From contig CAOLHI010000927.1 of assembly GCA_948474755.1 (NCBI GenBank), positions 310,001-374,000 of the forward strand: 64,000 nt of DNA, given 5' to 3'. A program made the position numbers and the translations under genes. Positions 12,701 through 24,284 of the stretch are shown here, piece by piece. The notes beneath the pieces are model-generated. The model was not told where the DNA came from, did no database searches, and worked only from the letters and a program-made list of their open reading frames with translations. This DNA is from Ctenosaura bakeri (taxonomy: Eukaryota; Chordata; Lepidosauria; Squamata; Iguanidae). Each line of letters starts with the position of its first letter. The stretch's first letter is position 1.

Positions 12701-14534
12701 CTATCATGTTCTAAATGTAGAATATGTTCAGAGACAGCACCGTATTATTATATTTTTTAAAGATGCTTCTTGGTTATATATAGATATAGATATATCAAAA
12801 AGTCCTCAAAATTAGTTAGTACAGTGTATTTTTGGAAAAAAAATATGTCTATTGTATTATAAGATCTTTTTAAAGAAGAAATTGACTTCTGTGCTTTTTA
12901 ACTGCCACAAATAATGCAGCTCCTCCATGCTGATATTTATAAATAGCTGGTTTTCTATTTTCTTCAGCTGCAGCTTTAATAAGTGCTCTTACACAGGAGT
13001 AAGCTCTATTGAAATCAATGGGGCAATCCTGCTCATGGAGAACAAGGTGTTCCAGTATCTGCCACAGAGCTCTTTGAAGTCTCTCCTAGCCATACTAGCT
13101 GCCTCTACTCATGTTCTTCCACTGAATCAAGCAGGGGAATGTGCTATATGACCTTACTGTTTCTCCTCCAGCTTTGCAGAAATGCTCAAAAATGCTCCCA
13201 AAGACTCAGCTTGTATATTCTTTTTATAAATGCATTAGTGGGTATTTGAAATGAGTCATCAGTCCATACATCTCAATTTAAGATTCTGTTATATTGGATG
13301 CACATGTTGACAGTTTTAAGTACAATGTACAGAAGCATTTGCTCTGTTGAATATGTCAGTTGAAATGGCTCTGCTCTTTTCTCACTGCTGAATAACAGTT
13401 GCAAATGACAGGTAGCTGCTTCATTGACAAATCAATAATCTTGTCACATAGCCAATTATAAGATTTGTTTATTCATGTCTATTTGCTTGCATATAAATAA
13501 GTGTAATGTTGTTTTTAAAAAAAAGCAGCTCTGGTATTCCCAGGGCATTGTGCAATTTGAAGGTGCTCGTAGCACCAGTTACACAATCTTTCATAGACCA
13601 AAGGGGAATGGGTATACAGTCATTATGCCAAATGTATCCTACAAAGCTTTTATGTGTGGCCTTGGAAGAGAATGGGAATATTGATAGTCCTCGCTTTCCA
13701 ATTTTCAATATTAGTTTCTAGTTCTCATGGTTGCATAGATGGATGCCCATAAATATGATAAGAATACTGAAATGATCAGAAAAGAGGGAACAAGAATGCA
13801 CAAATTCATTTGCAAGGTTTTCCTAATATTAACTCAGGTTCTTTGTGTATATGTGTGACAAAAAAGACTATCAGACATATATTGTGAAATAATAAGCACA
13901 ATGACTTGTAATCCATATTCAAATTTCTTTATTTACTGACAGATTTAGGTATGTCTGACTATCCCTAGATTGTGCTTATTGTATTTACCAACAGTAGATT
14001 GGCATCTTTAATGTTCAAGAAAATGATATGCAAATTGTATTCTACAAGTGAATAATATATACTGATTACTAGTTCATGATGAATTTATATAGCTTTTTTT
14101 TTCTGAGCATGTTGTACATTCCTAAAAGAAGCTGCCATCAAATGGTGGGAAAATTTTGGGGTGCAAACTACATCAGATGAATTTTTAACATAATTGAATT
14201 TAATTGATTTATTTGCACTAATTTGTAAGTGTGTTCATCCCAGATTATCCCTAAACTGATCCAGCAAAGCCAGAGAACTTTGTGTAATTACCAGCCATCT
14301 TCTGGAACTACCAGTTGAAAATGAAGATTAACTATAGGACTAAAAGATGAGGTGTAACAATTCTGCTTTTGTTCAGTAGATTAATTTTGTCTGCATGTTT
14401 CCAGAAGTGGAGCCACTGAAACCTACGCTGTCTTGGAACATATGTCTGTCAACAGCTGCGAGCCACAAATGGAGTTTCAGTTGCTTGGATCAACCAAGAG
14501 GGAGGGCTCTTGCCTTCATATCCTGTTCTCCTCA
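9742..14534. other. Long gene-free stretch
   Basis: About 4.8 kb without a recognisable gene. It holds a (TA)n tract at about 10857-10889, a CT tract near 10141-10160, and a duplicated 22-bp phrase at about 10703-10740 (CACCAAAGGATTATAGTT twice). At about 12973-13034 there is a scrap of a common palindromic repeat (GGAGTAAGCTCTATTGAAAT). Frames such as 10946-11173 or 12561-12815 have no domain or splice support. Confidence 0.45.
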
Positions 14535-14605
14535 AGGCATCTGGTTGGCCAGAAGGATGCTGGACTAGATAGCCCTTTGTTCTGATCCAGCAGGGCCATT
14601 CTTAA
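14535..14605 (+). repeat. CR1-like LINE 3' fragment
   Basis: The phrase GATGCTGGACTAGATAGCCC followed by TTCTGATCCAGCAGGGC is a CR1-type 3' UTR phrase common in reptiles. Only about 70 bp are preserved. Confidence 0.55.
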
Positions 14606-15204
14606 GTGGCACTAAAGATTTTGATTTCCCACATCTGTAAGCCAAATGAGAGAGCTCTGCTGATCAGATTGTACATTCAGTTTAAAGATGGCTCTGTTCT
14701 ACTTTCCTTTGGTCTTCAACAACTTTTGCAAGCAAGACATTGAAGATTAAAGTGTATGGTTAGCATCACTTAAGAAAATACCCTGAAAGTCATTTCAGAA
14801 AGAAGAAAGACTCTTTGGATTTCACAGAAAGCAATATTAATATATATTCCAGGGGGGGGGATGTTTCTCAGTGCTCCAAGATATATATCAGCATAAATTT
14901 GCAGCTAGCGATTTTTATTTACTGAAACATGAAATCAGCTTTTAATTTGCATATCTTTTGAAGTAAATTCCTTGTTCAAAATGTCATTAAGTTGTTGTTG
15001 TTTTTTAAAGAAAGGAATGGGAGGTTGTATCTCTGTTATATTCTTCCAGTGTAATATTTTAATCTCCAGTTTAATTGTGATCTCACATTTTTTGTAAAAT
15101 ATTTTTATACAGCTTGTACTAGTATTGTAGTCTAGCAATAAATCAAAGGGCAACAACTACCATATGTGTGGTCTTCTCATGTGCTTGTAGTTTTGTGCAA
15201 TTAG

Positions 15205-15429
15205 ACGGATTTTGTGAAGGGCTCACAGAAAGCTTCAATAAGAATACTGCAGCTGAGGTTTTGCAAGGATCTAATTACTACTTACCAGCCTGATCCAATT
15301 AAGCCATACACTTACTGTACCCAGCAGGAGCTGGTAGAACTTGATTTGGAGGAGTTTTTGCCAAACAGCTACTTTGATAAGGCTATTAGAGACAGTCCCT
15401 CAGACCACCAACCACACATCCCAAAGTAG
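15205..15429 (+). pseudogene. Coding-like 74-codon fragment, unidentified
   Basis: After an in-frame stop at 15202-15204 the frame is open for 74 codons and ends with TAG at 15427. Its amino-acid composition is protein-like: charged, with a CxxxELVELDLEEFLPNSYF-type segment rich in acidic residues, and it is unlike the low-complexity frames nearby. There is no good ATG. A CAG that could serve as a splice acceptor lies just inside it (about 15251), but its polypyrimidine tract is poor. It could be a decayed terminal exon, a processed-pseudogene scrap, or chance. I do not recognise the family. Confidence 0.3.
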
Positions 15430-15574
15430 CACACTGGACAAGCACTGCTTTCCCTTTCAGCTCTGGGGTGGTAAATTGGGGGACAGATGAGTAAAATCCT
15501 CAGAGGTTTATTTAGGCCCTGGTGCTTTCAGTCCCAAATTTTGTTGGCTTCCTGAACAGTAGCAGTGTCACTGT

Positions 15575-15680
15575 CGTGAAGAAAAACAAGAAGTCTTGTA
15601 GCACCTTACAAGCTCATATATTTATTAGGTTATTGCTTGCACTTTTCTGGACTAGAGTCCCTTAAATGCAGGACGTGTAA
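15575..15680 (+). repeat. Dispersed repeat fragment (AAGTCTTGTAGCACCTTA type)
   Basis: The phrase AAGTCTTGTAGCACCTTA followed by an altered form of ATTTATTAGG and CTGGACTAGAGTCC belongs to a common reptile interspersed repeat. A shorter relative lies at about 24790-24870 (CACCCTGAAGACTAACAC). Family identity is not certain. Confidence 0.4.
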
Positions 15681-15824
15681 TCTTTGGTGGGCAAGCACGT
15701 ATCACGTGCATAGAAAGAAACAGTAAAATGTAAGTACAAATTAAGGAATGAATAAATGCAAAAGGTACACTTTATCCATTTGCTTCAGGCTTACTTGTGT
15801 GCAGTATTACATTGTTCTAACTTA

Positions 15825-15990
15825 GCAGGACAACCTATCATGGGGTTTTCTGGGGCAAACCTAAGGCAAACCTATCATAGGGTTTTCTGGGGCTAAGAAT
15901 GTGATGTGCCCAAGGTCACCCAGTGGGTTTCCATGGCCAAGTGAGGAACTGAACCCTGTTCTCAAACGACAACATCACACTAGCTTGATC
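15825..15990 (-). repeat. tRNA-headed SINE, minus, with internal duplication
   Basis: The head-proximal part (CCAAGGTCACCCAGTGGG, then CATGGCCAAGTGAGG) matches the other SINE copies. At the 3' side a block of about 35 bp ending in CCTATCATGGGGTTTTCTGG is present twice in tandem (about 15830-15860 and 15866-15897). This is a local duplication inside this copy. The distal tail is missing. Confidence 0.65.
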
Positions 15991-15994
15991 CTCT

Positions 15995-16353
15995 AACACT
16001 GCACAGGTGAAAACTGGGACACATGTGGCCAAGAGGCAACAAAGTGGGTCCTTGGTGGCAAAATATATGAATGAAAAAGAACACCTAATTAGGAGAGACT
16101 ACATCGATTTGCTTTTGCCTGAGTCTATTGGGAGAGAGAAGATTCTGTCCCTTCCTCTCCTCTCCCCACTGCTGAGTTAACGGAGTACTTTTTGTACTTT
16201 GAAATCAGTTTGCAGCAATTGAAGTAAACTGAGGACAAAAGGGAAAAATGAAAGGAGAAAAGAAAAACAGGCATTTGAAAAGCCATTGAAAAAGTGGGAT
16301 AACGATGGATTAATCAGGAGTTTTTCTGCCAGAATAGAACAGTGGAAGGGTAT
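15995..16353. mobile_element. MITE of the CATACCCTCC family, left end truncated
   Basis: Internal sequence parallels 1013-1328: a GTGAAAACTGGGAC start region, GCCTGAGTCTATTGGGA, CTTTGAAATCAGTTTG, then TTGAAGTAAACTGAGGAC, ending in GTGGAAGGGTAT. The left terminal repeat is gone, apparently overwritten at the junction with the SINE immediately upstream. No coding potential. Confidence 0.65.
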
Positions 16354-17967
16354 AAAATAAGTATACAGTGACCATTTAGAACAGCAAACCTTAGCTTTGC
16401 TATGGAAATTACCAGCTGTAAGTAGAACAGAAAAATGACATTTTAGAAAAAGCACCATTGTTGATGATGCATTTCCAGATGAGTAGTTATGTTCATCTCT
16501 TGCAGCAAAAAATAACAAGAGAGTCCTATTAGTTAAAAACTAACAATCTATTATGGCGTTTGTTTTTACTGCTTGCATTTTATTTCCCTGTAACCTACCA
16601 GCATCCAAAAATATTGGATCCAGCATTTGCTGGTAAAAGGGCTCTCTTTGCGCTGGTAAAAGGGCTCTCTTTGCAGAAAACCCCAGTACCTTTTTTTGAT
16701 GGGGGAGGGAATCCTCTTTCCCACCCCACAGCTCCTCCGACTTCATCAAGATACTCTTACTTATGCAGCATTTTCAGTCCTGCCATAAAAAGGAGATTTG
16801 AAAATCTGCTTTCCTAGCTACATATGACCAAGACTGGATGCAACTTCATGTTTCTATACACCTTTCAGCTCAGGATAATACTTCATGTATATCTGTAGTT
16901 CACATTACGTTTATGCCAATAAAATATGTTATTCTTTAAGCTACACAAAGAGTCTTTTGTTATTTCAGGACACAGCACAAGATAAGCTGTATGGTATATA
17001 AAAGCATAGCAAACAGAGCTCTTTTTAAGCATCCAGTTTAAGAGAATTAAAAATGGAAGTCCCGTTTTTAAAAATCCAAGGCTTAGAAAGATGTTTCCAA
17101 AAGCACACAGAAGCTGGCAAATAATAAACAGATGTAGTTGAGAGGCCAGATGACAGATTGATCGATCTGTGTTTATTACATAATGCTATAAGGAGTATAC
17201 AACATCTCATCGTCCCCTCTCTATTCCTCCCCCAAATCACCAAACCAACAGTCTAATTATAAACGGCAATTATTAAGGTAAAGCAAGCAACACAAAAGTC
17301 CCTAGAAATAGGTGATAAAAAATAGCAGCATACAATTCTGGAAAGCATTTTTGTTTATGCTTGAATGTAGTTTTAAGTATTGAGTATTAAAGAGTCAAGA
17401 TTCTTCACTTTAGGGGAAAAAAAGAAGGAAAACACCTTATACCTCGAACCCAGCTTTAAAATAGGACCCAGCTGAGAAGCCACTCCTGCATAGCACAGCA
17501 CTGCCCCCTTGAGGAAAGCTGCCCCTACAACAGCCATCTAGGCCCCCTCTGATTCAAGCCCATTGGGGAAATCCGTGTTAACATGCCACACACTGTGAGC
17601 AAAGTGCTCCTGCTTTGTTGATGACACAAGCATTCATATTTCATGTTGAGCAGTGCATGGAGCTAATGAGTAAGAAGAAGGAAGAAACACCAGGATCTGG
17701 CAAAGTTCCAAGCCAGGAACAGCAGTGAGCAGTAAATCCCCCGCCCACCTTCCACTCAACAAAATGGCCAAATTAGTAAAGCATTCCTTAGGGAGCAGGC
17801 TGGAGATGTTACTAATAAACAGAGATGAGCCTGCACTGATCAAAGCCTTCTCTCTCACTGCTATTGTTGTTGCCATTATACTTTTTTTGTAGAGGGTGAG
17901 GTTGTGTGGATATGTGAATTTCTCTTGAACCAGTTCAGGAAAGAAGCAGTCAATGGCCATACATCAT
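16354..17967. other. Gene-free stretch
   Basis: No gene recognised. A 23-bp phrase (GCTGGTAAAAGGGCTCTCTT plus three bases) is repeated in tandem at about 16629-16674. The frame 16560-16817 that spans it has no family signature. Confidence 0.45.
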
Positions 17968-18088
17968 TCAGTTTGCAGCAACTGAAGTAAACTGAAGACC
18001 AAAGGGGGAAATGGGAGGAGAGAAGGGAAAACAGGACATTTGAAAAGCAATTGAAAAAGTAAGATGACAGAGGATTAACCTGAACTTA
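17968..18088. mobile_element. Fragment of the CATACCCTCC-family MITE
   Basis: About 120 bp match the right half of 1013-1328 and 15995-16353 (CAGTTTGCAGCAACTGAAGT, GAGGATTAACC). Both termini are lost. Confidence 0.6.
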
Positions 18089-18380
18089 GTGTTAAGCCAT
18101 TGAATACCAGTTGTTCGGGCACACAAATGGGAGGATGCTGTTGCAATTATATCCAGCTTGCAGCCTTTTTATCAGAGCTACCTGACTGGCCACTGTAGGA
18201 ACAGAATGCTGGGCTACCTAAAGCAGAGGTAGGGAAAAGAAGGTCGATGGGCTGCATGGGGTCTCCAAGGCCTTGGACCTTCAGCATCCCTGAGCACTCT
18301 CTCAAAAAGTTGTCATAAATTTAAAACAAAATTGCAAAATAAATAAATAAATTTAAGGGCTGACATTCTGTTCAATACAG

Positions 18381-18572
18381 AGCCAGCATGGTGTAATGGT
18401 TTGAGCTTTGGACCACAATCTTAGGGATCAGGGTTTGATTCCCCACTCAGCCATGGAAACCCACTTGATGACCTTGGAGACATCATACTCTCTCAGCCCA
18501 AGAAAACCCCATGATTGGTTCACTTTAAGGTTGCCATAAGTCAGAAATGACTTGAAGGTACACAACAACAAA
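18381..18572 (+). repeat. tRNA-headed SINE with RTE-type tail, plus orientation
   Basis: It begins AGCCAGCATGGTGTAATGG, an A-box-like tRNA head, followed by a B-box-like GGGTTTGATTCC and the body phrase ATGGAAACCCACTTGATGAC. It ends with GTCAGAAATGACTTGAAGG and ACACAACAACAAA. It is the clearest plus-strand copy for reading the head-to-tail order. Confidence 0.85.
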
Positions 18573-19829
18573 TTCTATTTAATAATTATGAGTTCACAGA
18601 TTTACACTCTTGAAACCTATGGTATTCATGTTTCTGGGCATCAACAGGCAAATACGATCCCATAACCTGCCCTCAGAGATACAGTCGCAGCAGGACACCA
18701 AGAGGTCTCCCTAGCTTCCTGTTGTCAATATGCCCCATAAGTGGGAGAGCACTGCAGACACTATTTCCCAGTGACCCAATCTGCAGGCCTTCAAAAACCT
18801 TTTGGTTTGGGTGCTGCTTAACTGAATAGGTAGGTTTTGTGTATGTGTGTGGCATCATCAGATGGAGCCACCATGACAGAGCTTGTAGTCCTACTGATAC
18901 AGGATCTCAGCTGAGGCTGGAGGCACAGCTGAGGGAGCAAGAGGTGGGTGAGGCTGTCTAAGGTCTTCTGGGTTTCCCTGGCAGCTGCCCATCCTGGTCT
19001 TTGCTTTGATCCATGAGGGCTTTTCTTACATTCACCCATTTAGGATCATCTGAACATCTGAATTTCCTTGCAGGTCTTTTCTGCATCAGGACTCTACAAA
19101 GTGACTCCACTCATTGAATAAATTATTTAGTATTTAATGTGCCAGCAAAATGAATTTATTTTGTGCATCTTGGGCATAATCTAACAGAAAGATCTCCTAT
19201 ATAAATTAATATCACCAACCTTATGCAAGATTGCTACTCAATTAATTGTTCCTTTGCCTTCATTTCTCCACTGTGGTGTATGCATGTAAAATTTGTCAAT
19301 GTAATTTGCAGTTGCCCAGAAACCTCTGAATCAATGCATTCTGCTGCCTTATGTGGGAGACTTGGTGTTGTTTATAAACAACAAACTCATTGTAATGGCA
19401 AAAAACATGAGTCAGCTTGATCAGCAGGAGGGATTGGTCCAGCTGGGGAGACTCAGTGCACAGAAATGTCACCCAAACCCCGAAGAACGCTCGCATGCAT
19501 CCGAGCCAACAAGAGATGCAATATCTCCTCTTGGAAAGAAAAGAAGTGGAGGAGGAGTAGGAAGGAAACAAAAATGCTTCTCTGTTGCCTAGTGACTGAC
19601 TGTTATAGAAACAGTCTCCATGGGAAAGTAGAGGATTTGTGAATGAGCCATACTGAATTTGCTTTAGCTGAATTCACCCTGCCGCCCGCCCCCCCATACA
19701 TACTCTACAGTAAACTCAGCAGCACTTAAGCCATTCGGAGCAGTCAAACAGAACTCTCCATGAAGACAGCATGTTGGGCTGGGACTTGAAAGACCCAAGT
19801 TTAAGTCCCCACTCCATGAAACTTATTGA
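18573..19829. other. Gene-free stretch
   Basis: No gene recognised. Overlapping plus and minus frames at 19223-19592 are mutually antisense and without a domain. Confidence 0.4.
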
Positions 19830-20076
19830 GAGTGTATCCAGACTGATTGAAAAGTCCCAGATTTTCTTCCTGTTTTTTCTTTCTTTCCTGCTTTTGTACT
19901 GGGTTAACATAAACCAACCTGGGGAGCTGGTATTAAAAACTCTCTAATCATACAGGGAGCTGACAGAAAATATTCTGGAATAAATAGAATGTGTATGGGT
20001 CTCCAGAATAAAATTGGAAAGAACAGGAACAAAATCTTGGACATTCTGGCCTTTTTAACCAGTCTGGATGTGCCCT
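19830..20076. mobile_element. MITE family 2 (GGCACATCCAGAC ends)
   Basis: The left end GTGTATCCAGACTGATTGAA and the right end TTAACCAGTCTGGATGTGCC are inverted repeats. The interior carries AATAAAATTGGAAAGAACAGG near the right end and its diverged complement near the left. A second copy, matching best in inverted orientation, lies at 27481-27714. No coding capacity. Confidence 0.65.
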
Positions 20077-20618
20077 GAGTAATTTCCCCCCAGTTTGTCC
20101 TACGACATGGGGTTAGTGTGAGAATAAAGAGGGGAGAAAACATATAATTGGCTAACCATTTAATTTATAATCAGTATTATGGATGCTGAATGGGTTAAGC
20201 AAAATACATTTCCATGTAGGAGGCTCAGATGGTATAAAATCCTACCAATAGCATACTTGGTGCACACACAGACATACCCTTACTTGTTTAAACAGGAGCT
20301 TGAACAGACACCATGACACTCTCCTGAATGCAGGTAACAGCTGTTGGAGCTGAACACTGGAATATTCCTGCATGAAGAAAACTCATTGCACATAGAAAAC
20401 TATAATGTAAGAGAGAGGTATAAAGCAAACCATCTTCTCATATCCTAACCAGACTTTCTAAAACTAGGGACAAACAAAGCACGGAGGAAAGGACCAGTAT
20501 AACAAGAAGCTGTGTTTCTGACATGTGCACAGGTCTCATAGGGGAAGTTCAAGATACATTAGTACCTGGGGCAAAGGACAAAATGGTATTTAACATGCCA
20601 AATTAACTGGCGATTGAA

Positions 20619-20802
20619 CAGTTGCATAGGGATGGAGGGTCGAGGGTGCTTCGCTCCGGGCGGCAATGTTTTTGGGGTATCCTGGCCCACAGCCGTGCCC
20701 CCACACAATGCAGTCACGTCCCCACGCACAGTGGCCATGCCCCTTGCATTGTAGCCCCGCCCCCTCCTGCCCCCCCTCCACACACTCCAAGCTCCGCCAC
20801 TG
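20619..20802. mobile_element. Short hAT-like MITE, GC-rich, 8-bp target duplication
   Basis: The right end reads, in reverse, CAGTGGCGGAGCTTGGAG, a typical hAT-style CAG(T)GGCG end; the left end begins CAGTTGCATAGGG. Flanks are CGATTGAA (20611-20618) and TGATTGAA (20803-20810), an 8-bp duplication with one mismatch, the size used by hAT transposases. The interior is GC-rich with several CCCC(A/T)C runs and only spurious reading frames. Confidence 0.7.
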
Positions 20803-21057
20803 TGATTGAATCTTATCTGACCTCCAGTGATTGAGTAATGCCACCTACCTCACCTGAACACAGCAGGTTAGCTTGAGATATACCGGTCAAGTTGCTCAGA
20901 ATACACAACTCTCTGTCCTTCAATTGAGGAAGCATTCAAGAGGATGTTGCCTTCTTCATTCCACCCAGCATCTTCTGTTGGAGGTAACTGCCTCACTCTG
21001 CCTGATCATAAGATGAGTTCAAACAACATTTAATTTATACCTGCAAATGTGCAGCCT

Positions 21058-21279
21058 GTTGTTATTGTTGTGTGATTTCAAGTTGCCTCTGACTTATGGT
21101 TGTTTCTGACTTAAGGCAAGATTTGTTCAGAGGGAGTGGCTCTTTCCCTTCCTCTCAGGCTAAGAGAGCATGACTTGTCCAAGGTCACTCAGTGGGTTCC
21201 CATGGCTGAATAGAGATTCAAACTCTAAGCTCCAGAGTCATAGTCCAACACTCAAATCCCTGTACCACGCTGGCTCTTG
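21058..21279 (-). repeat. tRNA-headed SINE with RTE-type tail, minus orientation
   Basis: The reversed tail (TTGTTGTGTGATTTCAAG) is followed by a duplicated TCTGACTTA phrase, then GCAAGATTTGTTCAGAGGG and CAAGGTCACTCAGTGGG, and ends at the reversed tRNA head ACCACGCTGGCTCT. It lies about 40 bp from a family-1 MITE. Confidence 0.8.
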
Positions 21280-21318
21280 CAAATCCAAGCTTCTTGATTT
21301 TACATGGTTCCAGTCTGA

Positions 21319-21516
21319 GGCCATTTCTGCACTACACTGTTGTAGTGCTATTATTCCACTTTCAACATCCTGTGGAATTCTGGGGTTTGTAGTTTGCTGA
21401 GGCCAAATTGCTCTCTGGCTGAGAATTCTATATGCCCCTCCCTGAATTGCAAGTCCCAGGATTCCATAGGATGTTGAAAGTGGAATAAGAGCACTATAAT
21501 AGTGTAGTGCAGAAAT
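21319..21516. mobile_element. Palindromic MITE (family 1), well preserved
   Basis: The terminal repeats GCCATTTCTGCACTACACT and AGTGTAGTGCAGAAATGG are nearly perfect complements, and the interior halves pair through CAACATCCTGTGGAATTCTG and CCATAGGATGTTG. TCTGAG occurs directly before and after the element and may be the target duplication. This is the best copy for a family consensus. Confidence 0.8.
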
Positions 21517-21825
21517 GGTCTGAGTGTATATTCTCTACGTTTTCTTCACAGGGGCCAGTCAGAAATATTACTAACACTCCCATGCACTCAGCATGCCTAG
21601 ATATATCTATAAAAAGATTCTGACACCTATTTTCTATGTGCTGTTGAAAGAAATAGACATTGTATGAAAAAGTCCAAAGCCTCTGTTTCTAATGAGACTT
21701 GGCTCTTCCAGTCCAGTCTTTTTATGTATGATCCCCAAAGAAAGCCCTCACATGAGCTGCTATTTACAGTAATTCAAAGTTTCTAGTTTAGTTAATTCAG
21801 TTTTAACAAACACCAGAGCTGCTTT

Positions 21826-22240
21826 CACACTACACAGTTATTGTGCTATGATTCCACTTTAACTGTCATGATTCTGTGGCCCTCGTGGCACAGTGGCTAA
21901 ACGCTGGTACTGCAGCCACAGTGTTGTGAGTTTGATCTTGCAGGGCTCCAGGTTGACTCAGCCTTCCTTCCTTCCAAAGTTCAGTAAAATGAGTACCTAG
22001 CTTGTAAATACATTGTAAACCACTTAAGGAGTTCTTCCCACGGATAAGTGGTATAGAAATGTAGCTGCTGCTGTTGCTATGGCATCCTGAGATTTGCAGG
22101 TTGCAGAGAGGTCTTGGGAATTCTAAGCCAGAGAGTTGTAGTGCATCACCAAAGGAAGAACCCCAGGATTCCATAGGGTGTAAGCCATGGTTGTTCATGT
22201 GGAATCAGAGTTCTGTAACTGTGTGATATGAAAATGCCTT
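21826..22240. mobile_element. Palindromic MITE (family 1) interrupted by a SINE
   Basis: The arms GCTTTCACACTACACAG at the left and CTGTGTGATATGAAAATGCC at the right are inverted repeats. The central part is displaced by a 200-bp SINE at 21877-22078, after which the MITE resumes with ATGGCATCCTGAGATTTGC. The SINE is therefore the younger insertion. Confidence 0.75.
21877..22078 (+). repeat. Second tRNA-derived SINE family, inside a MITE
   Basis: It starts GCCCTCGTGGCACAGTGG (A-box like) with GAGTTTGATCTTGCAGG as B-box region, then GGTTGACTCAGCCTTCC, AAATGAGTACCTAGCTTG and TTGTAAACCACTTAAGGAG, ending in a GCTGCTGCTGTTGCT simple tract. The same element in reverse is at 51044-51268. It differs from the RTE-tailed SINE in body and tail. 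Confidence 0.75.
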
Positions 22241-22799
22241 AGATTCCTCCCCTTGATGCTCTCAACTCACCTTTCTGGGTCACTGGCAGGTCCGTATAGC
22301 CACTTCTCCTGTCTATCGCAATAGTGTTCCAAAGTATTACAAGAAAAGTTTATTCCCCCCGGATTGATAAGTTCCTCCCTTGTTCCCAAGCTCCGCTCCT
22401 GAGCCTCCAGAGGAATCTTCACATCCTCAGTGCTTGCATAGCTCTCTATGCCTCCAATTAATCGCTTTCAAACTATTGCAACTGATACCTTATAAGATGC
22501 TCACTTTGCAGTCCTATATATGTGTATCACCCAAATGTAAGGCCTGTTGAGTTCATATAGAGGGCTGCCCAAAATATTTTGTAGCCTGAGATGAAGGACA
22601 AGATAATGCAACCTCCATTTCATGTACAGAAGCAGCCCAATCTTGTTGGCTGGTCTCCGTACCCCATAATGCAAGAGGATGGGCATCTCACCACTGAGTT
22701 CCAGACAAGTCCACTTGACCTCCTAGAAAGTTGCCATGTCCTGAGCCAAGGTATTTTAAAAGAAATTGTTACTGGGTGTCTACTTTCTCATTCAATTGG

Positions 22800-23026
22800 C
22801 CTAAATACCTTAAAGGTACTAGATCCCATCTGATACACAAGCTAAGCAGGGTCAGCTCTGGTTAGTGCTTGGATGGGTGGCAGCCAACAAATGCTAGGAG
22901 CTGTAAGCTATATTTCAAAGGGAGGAACTGGCAAAACTGCCTCTAGGTATTGCTTGCCTAAGAAAACCCTATGAAATTCATAGGGTCACCATAAGTGGAC
23001 GGGTGATTTGAAGGCACAAACACACA
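22800..23026 (+). repeat. 5S rRNA-derived SINE, plus orientation
   Basis: The head (TAGATCCCATCTGATACACA, AGCTAAGCAGGGTCAGC, TTAGTGCTTGGATGGG) follows 5S rRNA from about nucleotide 30 to 105, including the internal promoter. The body contains AACTGGCAAAACTGCCTCT and AAAACCCTATGAAATTCATA, and the tail GTGATTTGAAGGCAC is of the RTE type. It is not a functional 5S gene, because the 5' part and the terminator context are absent. Confidence 0.85.
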
Positions 23027-24067
23027 TTTTCTCATTCAAATAGTTCATGAGTGGAAGCTTCCCTGTGAGACAGTTCTGACATTGGAACTGAGGTGGAAGT
23101 GATGGAAAAAAACACGAAGTAAACACAGAGTTTTAAATATATTAACACAAATTATATCCTAGCATTAGTCTATCAACAACTTGTGGCTTCCAGCCTGAAC
23201 TGGTGTTCTTGGTTCATTGATGAAACTGTATGTCAACTTGTTTCTGCTGGATGTCTAGAAGGTAAGAGTGGGTGTCCATTTTAAAATGCCTTGTTCTGAG
23301 CTGTTAGAAAAACCAGCACAAGGGAGCAAAGTTGCAATAGCTGCCTTAGCTTTTTTTTCTGAATTTTTATTGTTATAACTTAGGACCCTAATTATTAGAA
23401 TATGCAAAATAAAGATTCATACCAGGTCATTAATTCAGACAGATGACATTTTCTCTACAAAACTGCACACTGGTGTAGGGAACAAAGTGCTGGAGCACTC
23501 TGCCAACTTTACTCAGAAAATTTGTATTTTCAGTGGTAAGTGATCAAAAATGTTCCAAGTATTGTGGTGAACAGCTTTCAGTCATTAAACAGAATGTACT
23601 TAATATTAGAGTCTATGGCGCTAAACTTGGAACAGATTGTGTGCTTTTGGAATCAAAAACATTGCAAAGTTCTGCAGATCCCTTGGCTTTTTACCAGCAA
23701 ACACTGGCTTTTGTATTTAATACATATGGGAGAAAGGGACAAAACTAAGCAGGTTAAGCATGTGCAATGGTTGTGAATGTCCAGTCCCAGGAAGGATGAT
23801 CCCACGATAAAACTGGAACAAAAGGGGTCAGGCAACAGCCTGAAGCTGATAATCGAAGCAAGGGACTGGACAGCAGAGAGTATGCATCTTTCCATGGGAA
23901 AGTCAGGAAGCAGAAGCCAAAAGCAAGGGTCATCAGAGGCAAGTCATACAGAACTTTGGGCAAGTCCCAGGAAAGAAATGGCTTACTTTGAGAAGTCAGG
24001 GAAGCTAACAAAGCCTAAAAATGTCTCCCAGGTTCTTCCTCATGCTAAAGTATATGTGGGGGAGGGT
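23027..24067. other. Gene-free stretch
   Basis: No gene recognised. The 134-codon frame beginning at 23777 runs into the 5S-derived SINE downstream and is not a credible gene. Confidence 0.45.
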
Positions 24068-24284
24068 TATGTGCCTTCAAGTCACCTGCTGACTGGTGGT
24101 GATCCCATGGATTTCCAAGGGTTTTCTTATGCAAGGAATATGCAGCAGTGGTTTTTCCCAGTTCCTTCTTCTGAAATATAGCCTATGGCCTGGTATTCAA
24201 TGGCTGTCTCTCATCCAAGTGCTAACCAGAGGTGACCCTTCTTAGCTTCCAAAAATAGACAGGATCTGGTGCCTTTAGGGTATC
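24068..24284 (-). repeat. 5S rRNA-derived SINE, minus orientation
   Basis: Reversed tail GTGCCTTCAAGTCACCTGC, body TTTTCTTATGCAAGGAATATG, reversed 5S head TCATCCAAGTGCTAACCAG and GGATCTGGTGCCTTTAGGG. It is more diverged than the copies at 9529 and 42584. Confidence 0.8.

Noticed and set aside
18381..18450. tRNA gene
   Set aside because: The A- and B-box-like head does not fold into a full cloverleaf and is followed by a SINE body.
19586..19605. RFX X-box-like motif (GTTGCCTAGTGAC)
   Set aside because: Only one half matches the X-box consensus and no gene start lies nearby.
23777..24181. 134-codon frame
   Set aside because: Its 3' third is the reverse of a 5S-derived SINE. No upstream promoter or splice support.
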